Positions 59,762-64,000 of a stretch of 64,000 nucleotides of DNA are shown piece by piece; positions within the stretch are counted from its first letter, which is position 1, and every line of letters starts with the position of its first letter. A program made the translations under genes and the position numbers. Where the stretch lies: contig CAVQGZ010000012.1 of NCBI GenBank assembly GCA_963712175.1, forward strand, positions 1 through 64,000, given 5' to 3'. Origin of the DNA: CAVQGZ01 sp963712175 (GTDB lineage: Bacteria > Actinomycetota > Actinomycetes > Jiangellales > Jiangellaceae). The notes below the pieces were generated by a model. That model ran no database searches, was not told the origin of the DNA, and worked only from the letters and a program-made list of their open reading frames with translations.

Positions 59762-61747
59762 TCACGTCTCGTCCACAACGTCGATGATCTTCGCCCCCAG
59801 CTCGCGGCTCAGAAGGTCGGCCCCGCTGACGTCGTCGAGCAGGACGTCGTCAGGATCCACGTCGACTTGGCTGGATGACGTCTGGGGCTTGACTCCCCCG
59901 GACTCTGGCTCGGACGAGGGGTTCGGGTGCTCCGGCGAGCCTGGCCTCGACGACTGCGGCTTCGAGCCCTGGCCCTCGTCGCCGGCGGGTGGGGTGGACG
60001 CGCGCGACGGGCCCCGGGGATCCCGCGGCGACGAGTCGCGCGCCCTCGGACCGGCGGTGTCGTCCGAAGCATCCGGCTGCGCCGCGGGCTGCACCACCGC
60101 CTCGATGCGCAGCGGGCGACCGAGCACGTCGGCGACGGCCTGCTGAAGGTATCCGGTGTAGTCCGCACGCTGGGCCATCGTGTCCCGCAGCCGAGCGCTT
60201 CGGACACCCAGCACGAGCACGTTCTCGGCCACGTCGACGGGCTCGGTGTTGTCCTTGATGAAGGTCCAGGGTGCCTTGCGCAGCTCGCGCAGCCGCTCGA
60301 GCACCTCCGGCCAGGCACGACGCACGGCGGCCAGGGACGACTCGCTGCTCGGGGCGGGCTCGGCGGGGGGCGCAGCTGATGCGTCTGGCGTCGCGTCGTC
60401 CGACGGCTGGGATGCGTCCGCCCGCGACGTCGGGCCGGCCGGGGCCTGGGCAGCAGAGCCGGGCCTGGCCCTGGGCCGGTCCGAGGGGGGTGCCTGAGCG
60501 TCCCGGCCGGGCGCGTCCGCCCGCGTCGTCGGAGCCTGCTGGGCAGGGGCTGACACAGCCGGAGGCGATTCCGGACCGGTTGGCCCCCGTTGCCGCTGGT
60601 GCTCCAGCCGGTCCACCCGGGCGTGCAGGTCGGCCACCCCGGTGTCAGTCCCGGGGAGCAGCAGCCGAGAGCACACCAGCTCGAGCTGGAGCCGGGTCGG
60701 CGTCGTCCCGCGCATGGCCAGGATGCCCTCGTCGGCGACGTGTGCGAGACGCACGAGGTCGGCGCGCCCGAACGCACCGGCCTGCTCGCGCATGCGTTCG
60801 GCTTGGTCGTCCGGTGCCGAGACGAGCCCGCTGTCCAGCGCGTCCGGGACCGTCTGCACCAGGAGGAGATCGCGAAGTCGTTCGAGGAGGTCGGTGAGGA
60901 ACCGCCGTGGATCGTGACCGGACTCGACGACGCGGTCGACGGCGTGGAACACGCCGGCGGCGTCGCTGGACGCCAGGGCCATCACTACCGCGTCGAGCAG
61001 CGCCGCGTCGGTGAAGCCGAGCTGCTCGTAGGCCAGGTCGTAGGTGACCCCGTCGTCGCCCGCGCCGGCCATCAGCTGCCCGAGCACCGAGAGTGCGTCG
61101 CGCACCGAGCCGGCGCCGGCGCGAGCCACGAGATCAAGGGCGGTCGGCTCGGCAGGGACTCCCTCCTGCGTGCAGATCCAGGCGAGGTGACCCTGCAGCA
61201 GGCGAGCGGGGACGAGCCGGAACGGGTAGTGATGGGTGCGCGAACGGATCGTGGCCAGGATCTTGTCCGGGGACGTGGTCGCGAAGACGAACCGCACGTG
61301 GGGCGGAGGCTCCTCGATGATCTTGAGCAGCGCGTTGGCCGCGCCCGGGCCGAGCTGGTGAGCCTCGTCGATGATGTAGATCTTGAAGCGCGACGAGACA
61401 GGCGCGAAATGGGCGCGCTCGCGCAGCTCGCGGGCATCCTCCACCAGGCCGTGGGTGGCGGCGTCGAGCTCGACGACGTCGAGGCTGCCGGCGCCGTTCG
61501 GCGCGAGGTCGATGCACGACTGGCACTGCCCGCAGGGGTCGGGGGTCGGACCCTTCTCACAGTTCAACGACCGGGCCAGGATGCGTGCGCTCGAGGTCTT
61601 GCCGCAGCCTCGCGGTCCGGAGAACAGGTAGGCGTGGTGGACGCGGTTCTTCTCGATCGCCCGCACGAGCGGCGCGGTGACGTGGTCCTGCCCCACGACG
61701 TCAGCGAAGCGGCCCGGACGATAGGTGCGGTAGAGGGCGAGCGCCAC
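59762..61747 (-). CDS. dnaX: DNA polymerase III gamma/tau subunit
   Basis: 661 aa. YRTYRPGRFADVVGQDHV, Walker A SGPRGCGKTSSARIL, zinc module CEKGPTPDPCGQCQSC, DEAH-like IIDEAHQLGPGAANALLK and an SRC-like arginine segment. The region after residue 420 is Pro/Ala/Ser-rich and low-complexity, with a C-terminal tau-like domain (VRRAWPEVLERLREL). No obvious slippery heptamer for a gamma frameshift was recognised. GTG start 8 nt after TAGGGT. Confidence 0.95.
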   Translation of the reverse strand: MALALYRTYRPGRFADVVGQDHVTAPLVRAIEKNRVHHAYLFSGPRGCGKTSSARILARSLNCEKGPTPDPCGQCQSCIDLAPNGAGSLDVVELDAATHGLVEDARELRERAHFAPVSSRFKIYIIDEAHQLGPGAANALLKIIEEPPPHVRFVFATTSPDKILATIRSRTHHYPFRLVPARLLQGHLAWICTQEGVPAEPTALDLVARAGAGSVRDALSVLGQLMAGAGDDGVTYDLAYEQLGFTDAALLDAVVMALASSDAAGVFHAVDRVVESGHDPRRFLTDLLERLRDLLLVQTVPDALDSGLVSAPDDQAERMREQAGAFGRADLVRLAHVADEGILAMRGTTPTRLQLELVCSRLLLPGTDTGVADLHARVDRLEHQRQRGPTGPESPPAVSAPAQQAPTTRADAPGRDAQAPPSDRPRARPGSAAQAPAGPTSRADASQPSDDATPDASAAPPAEPAPSSESSLAAVRRAWPEVLERLRELRKAPWTFIKDNTEPVDVAENVLVLGVRSARLRDTMAQRADYTGYLQQAVADVLGRPLRIEAVVQPAAQPDASDDTAGPRARDSSPRDPRGPSRASTPPAGDEGQGSKPQSSRPGSPEHPNPSSEPESGGVKPQTSSSQVDVDPDDVLLDDVSGADLLSRELGAKIIDVVDET

Positions 61748-61755
61748 GCTTGTGC

Positions 61756-61761
61756 ACCCTA
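61756..61761 (-). promoter_or_regulatory. -10 hexamer TAGGGT for dnaX
   Basis: Minus-strand TAGGGT 8 nt before the GTG at 61747; leaderless spacing. Confidence 0.4.
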
Positions 61762-61800
61762 GTCGTCGGGTGCGACACACCCGACCGGCTGCACACAGAT

Positions 61801-61887
61801 GGCCCCCCGCGCACCCGGTAGAGCTCGCCGACCCTTGCTGCCTTCCGGCCCTGGGGGAGTTGAGCGAGGTGCCGCCGCGCGGGGGAC
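61801..61887 (-). ncRNA. ffs: signal recognition particle RNA, small (4.5S) type
   Basis: Minus-strand transcript begins GGTCCCCCGCGC and ends GCGCGGGGGGCC, pairing end to end. The apical loop contains the SRP domain IV signature GGGCCGGAAGGCAGCAAGGGT, which Ffh recognises. Just upstream of dnaX, the usual actinobacterial site. Exact 3' end is uncertain by a few bases. Confidence 0.88.
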
Positions 61888-61894
61888 CGTCGAC

Positions 61895-61900
61895 AAGGAT
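61895..61900 (-). promoter_or_regulatory. -10 hexamer TATCCT for the SRP RNA
   Basis: Minus-strand TATCCT seven bases before the inferred RNA 5' end at 61887. Confidence 0.5.
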
Positions 61901-61935
61901 ACGCCCGGCGCCACGATGCTCCACGCCGCGCCAGG

Positions 61936-61941
61936 TACCCT
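61936..61941 (+). promoter_or_regulatory. -10 hexamer TACCCT for tRNA-Ser
   Basis: TACCCT seven bases before the mature tRNA 5' end at 61949. Confidence 0.45.
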
Positions 61942-61948
61942 GCTGCGC

Positions 61949-62036
61949 GGAGGATTCGCCTAGTGGCCTATGGCGCACGATTGGAAATCGTGTTGGGGTT
62001 GATAGCCCCTCGCGGGTTCAAATCCCGCATCCTCCG
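61949..62036 (+). tRNA. tRNA-Ser (anticodon GGA)
   Basis: 88-nt type II tRNA: acceptor GGAGGAT/ATCCTCC with discriminator G, anticodon loop TTGGAAA (GGA, reads TCC), long variable arm TTGGGGTTGATAGCCCCTC, T arm GCGGG-TTCAAAT-CCCGC. CCA is encoded at 62037-62039. Confidence 0.96.
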
Positions 62037-62045
62037 CCACGCGGA

Positions 62046-62069
62046 GGGAGTCGGCGGGAGCCGACTCCC
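62046..62069. terminator. hairpin after tRNA-Ser
   Basis: Perfect 10-bp stem GGGAGTCGGC / GCCGACTCCC with a GGGA tetraloop, 7 bp past the CCA end. Confidence 0.75.
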
Positions 62070-62080
62070 GGCTGCTCTCC

Positions 62081-62086
62081 TACACT
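62081..62086 (+). promoter_or_regulatory. -10 hexamer TACACT for the LytR_C gene
   Basis: TACACT with the start codon 66 nt downstream and a GGAGG site between, a leadered promoter. Confidence 0.4.
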
Positions 62087-62151
62087 CTGACGTCGATGTG
62101 TGCCGCGATCTGTGACGAGAATCCCGACCCGGACCGAATGACGGAGGCCGT

Positions 62152-62727
62152 GTGACCTACGACGCCGAGGGCCCCGACCCCGTCGCCAAGCGATCGGTGA
62201 CCAAGCCCATCCGAACGGCCATCGTGCTCGGTCTGCTTGCCGTCGCGGTGGTGTTCGCCGGTCGCTGGGGGTGGGACCAGCTCACCCAGCCCTTCGATGA
62301 AGGGTCCGCGGTGGCGATCAGCACCGCCGAAGCCACGCCGTCGTGCACGCCTGCACCGGAGGCCGCCGCGGCACTGCCCGAGCCCGCCGAGATCCGAGTG
62401 AACGTGTACAACTCGTCCGGGATCAGCGGCATCGCCGGCCAGACCTCAGAGCAGCTGGGAGCGCAGGGCTTCGAGATCGGCGCGGTCGACAACGACCCGC
62501 TAGGCAAGCGCCTCGACGGCGTCGGGGAGATCCGTTCGTCCGGAAACGTCGAGCCTCGCGTGCAGCAGCTGCTGCGATACGTCCCGGGCGCGACGTTGGT
62601 GCAGGACAATCGGCCGGACGAGACGCTCGACTTCGCCGTAGGCGCCCAGTTCTCCGGCGTGGGCACCCCGGAGCCGTTGCCGGAGCAGCCCACGGAGAAC
62701 ACCGAGGACGACATCCCGACCTGCTGA
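62152..62727 (+). CDS. LytR_C-domain membrane protein
   Basis: 191 aa. One N-terminal transmembrane helix (about 22-42), then an extracytoplasmic LytR C-terminal domain: VNVYNSSGISGIAGQTSEQLGAQG, then VRYVPGATLVQDN-type ending (RVQQLLRYVPGATLVQDN). Such stand-alone domains accompany cell-wall ligase (LCP) systems, but no LCP domain is present here. A Pro/Glu tail ends in PTC. GTG start with GGAGG four bases upstream. Confidence 0.85.
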   Translation: MTYDAEGPDPVAKRSVTKPIRTAIVLGLLAVAVVFAGRWGWDQLTQPFDEGSAVAISTAEATPSCTPAPEAAAALPEPAEIRVNVYNSSGISGIAGQTSEQLGAQGFEIGAVDNDPLGKRLDGVGEIRSSGNVEPRVQQLLRYVPGATLVQDNRPDETLDFAVGAQFSGVGTPEPLPEQPTENTEDDIPTC

Positions 62728-62729
62728 CC

Positions 62730-64000
62730 TCAGCGTCTGGGGCGACGCCGCAGTCGCCACGTCCAGCGCAGCGGCAGGGTGTCCGCGTCCCTACCTTCAT
62801 CGACAGGGGCGAGCCAGCCGGCCAGCCGGCCCCGACGGCTGACGGCGGTCAGCCGCCTCTCGGTGCCCTCGCGCGTCCCGAGCGGCGCGACGACCAGGAC
62901 GCTGTCGCCGTGGCGTAGCGAGGTACCCGGGGCGGGGACGAAGCCGACACCGTCCCGGACGACCAGGGCGACCGAGGCTCCCTCCGGCAGCCGAAGCTCG
63001 CCGATCTCGACGCCGTGCAGTCGCGACGTCCCACCCACGGTCAGCTGGATCATGTCGGCCCCGACACGCTCCAGGGGGGCCGCCTCCAGGTCGACGTCCC
63101 GGCTCTCGGTCTCCTGGACCACTCCGAGAGCGCTCGCAAGCCGCGCGAGAGGCGGGGTCTGGACGATGGTGAAGACGATCACGGCAACGAACACCAGGTC
63201 GAAGATGCGCGCGGAGTCCGGAAACGCCTCCGAGAGAGGGATGGTCGCCAGCACGACGGGAACGGCGCCGCGCAGACCCGCGAGGGACAGGAACGCCTGT
63301 TCGCGCACCGGCACCCGGAACGGCAACGAGGCCACCACGACGGACAGCGGTCGCGCCACGACGATGGTCACCGGGACGATCACGAGGGCGGCGACAACGA
63401 TCGACCGGTCGATCTGCAGGGGCGAGGCGACGAGGCCGAGCATGACGAAGAGCCCGATCTGAGCGAGCCACGCCAGTCCCTCCACGAACGACCGGGTCGC
63501 AGGCCGGTGCGGCAGGTCGGAGTTGCCCAGCACGAGTGCCGCGAGGTACACCGCGGCGAACCCGCTGGCGTGGACGGCCGAGGCGCTGCCGTAGGCAAGG
63601 ACGGCCACCGTCACGACCGCCAGGGGATACAGGCCGGAGGACGGCAGCGCCATGCGGCGCAACAGCCTGCCCCCACCGAAGCCGATGAGCAGACCGATGA
63701 CGGCACCAGCCGTGAGCTCGAACAAGGCCGCGGCCAGGAACCCGCCCCAGCCCAGCTCGTCCTTGGCGCCCGTGGCCAGCAGCGTGACCAGCAAGACCGT
63801 GGGGGCGTCGTTGAGTCCTGACTCAGCCTCCAGGGCCCCGGCCACCCGGGGGCGAAGCGGCACTCGACGCAGGACTGAGAACACCGCGGCGGCATCCGTC
63901 GAGGCGAAGATCCCACCGAGGATGAGCGACGTCGTCCAGTCAAGTCCCAACCCGAGGTGGGCCACCGTCGCCACGACGGCCGTGCTGACCCCGACCCCGA
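62730..64000 (-). CDS. cation/proton antiporter (CPA1, NhaP2-like) with TrkA_C domain, cut by window edge
   Basis: At least 423 codons, N-terminus outside the window. Nine or more transmembrane helices: SLILGGIFASTDAAAVFSVL with the conserved Asp region, ALEAESGLNDAPTVLL, FVEGLAWLAQIGLFVMLGLV, and SLAGLRGAVPVVLATIPL. A cytoplasmic TrkA_C domain follows (about residues 300-390 of the visible part; LHGVEIGELRLPEGASVALV). K+/H+ or Na+/H+ exchange is likely. The stop is 2 bp from the convergent LytR_C gene stop. Confidence 0.9.
   Translation of the reverse strand, partial: GVGVSTAVVATVAHLGLGLDWTTSLILGGIFASTDAAAVFSVLRRVPLRPRVAGALEAESGLNDAPTVLLVTLLATGAKDELGWGGFLAAALFELTAGAVIGLLIGFGGGRLLRRMALPSSGLYPLAVVTVAVLAYGSASAVHASGFAAVYLAALVLGNSDLPHRPATRSFVEGLAWLAQIGLFVMLGLVASPLQIDRSIVVAALVIVPVTIVVARPLSVVVASLPFRVPVREQAFLSLAGLRGAVPVVLATIPLSEAFPDSARIFDLVFVAVIVFTIVQTPPLARLASALGVVQETESRDVDLEAAPLERVGADMIQLTVGGTSRLHGVEIGELRLPEGASVALVVRDGVGFVPAPGTSLRHGDSVLVVAPLGTREGTERRLTAVSRRGRLAGWLAPVDEGRDADTLPLRWTWRLRRRPRR

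Noticed and set aside
61949..62039. tRNA-Ser as a phage or element integration site
   Set aside because: The tRNA is intact and followed by its own terminator and a cell-envelope gene; no duplicated tRNA 3' end or integrase is present in the window.
1..64000. CRISPR arrays, insertion sequences or integrative elements
   Set aside because: No regularly spaced repeats, transposases, integrases or terminal inverted repeats were seen; gene order is conserved core.

Overview
The window reads as chromosome of a high-GC actinobacterium. Evidence: a WhiB-family Fe-S protein, a BldG-like anti-sigma antagonist, an actinobacterial Crp, ATG/GTG starts with many 4-bp ATGA/GTGA gene overlaps, and, from my knowledge of those genomes, gene order close to the Streptomyces topA-hppA-bldG-helicase-tad-acs region and the Mycobacterium crp-marP-nth-whiB4-ponA2 and asd-ask/recR-dnaX regions. 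A nocardioform or propionibacterial lineage is possible, but the genus cannot be fixed from sequence alone. No phage, insertion sequence, integron or CRISPR array is visible. Almost every base is coding and no gene-free stretch exceeds 300 bp.

Layout. 0-8 kb: tRNA-Thr, a gamma-glutamyltransferase-like enzyme, two small membrane proteins, lysS, a membrane alpha/beta hydrolase. 6.6-13.5 kb: a tightly overlapping minus-strand replication block topA-tmk-holB-ricT-peptidase. 13.6-19 kb: hppA (proton pyrophosphatase), bldG and a DEAH/DUF1998 helicase, all with multiple apparent frameshifts. 18.8-23.7 kb: a minus-strand Tad-like secretion/pilus operon (ssd-tadA-tadB-tadC-pilin-tadE-tadE-like). 23.8-34.2 kb: a HAD phosphatase, then a LytS/LytTR two-component pair coupled to a small membrane protein, a sodium:solute (acetate-type) symporter, a DUF294 nucleotidyltransferase-like protein, a membrane-anchored DEDDh exonuclease, and acs: an apparent monocarboxylate uptake and activation module. 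34.2-39 kb: a frameshifted truncated globin and class III cyclase, then glpK-glpD. 39.1-42.2 kb: a CBS protein/SLC13-type permease pair and nhaA. 42.3-55.5 kb: holin-like DUF1469 protein, EphE-like hydrolase, MarP protease, Nudix, nth, crp, MBL hydrolase, Nudix, RidA, DUF4177, two ArsA/Get3-like ATPases, whiB, a class A PBP with PASTA domain and a metallophosphoesterase. 55.6-62 kb: tRNA-Pro, asd-lysC, DUF5063, recR-ybaB-dnaX, SRP RNA and tRNA-Ser. 62-64 kb: a LytR_C-domain protein and a cation/proton antiporter cut by the window edge.

Two cross-cutting observations stand out. First, about ten genes have a TANNNT -10 hexamer ending 6-8 nt before the start codon, which suggests leaderless transcripts and settles several start choices. 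Second, single-base frameshifts are packed into two patches (13.9-19.4 kb and 34.3-35.4 kb, plus one at 37.57 kb) while catalytic motifs stay intact in alternating frames. This looks more like local sequence error than gene decay, and those gene models should be treated as provisional.
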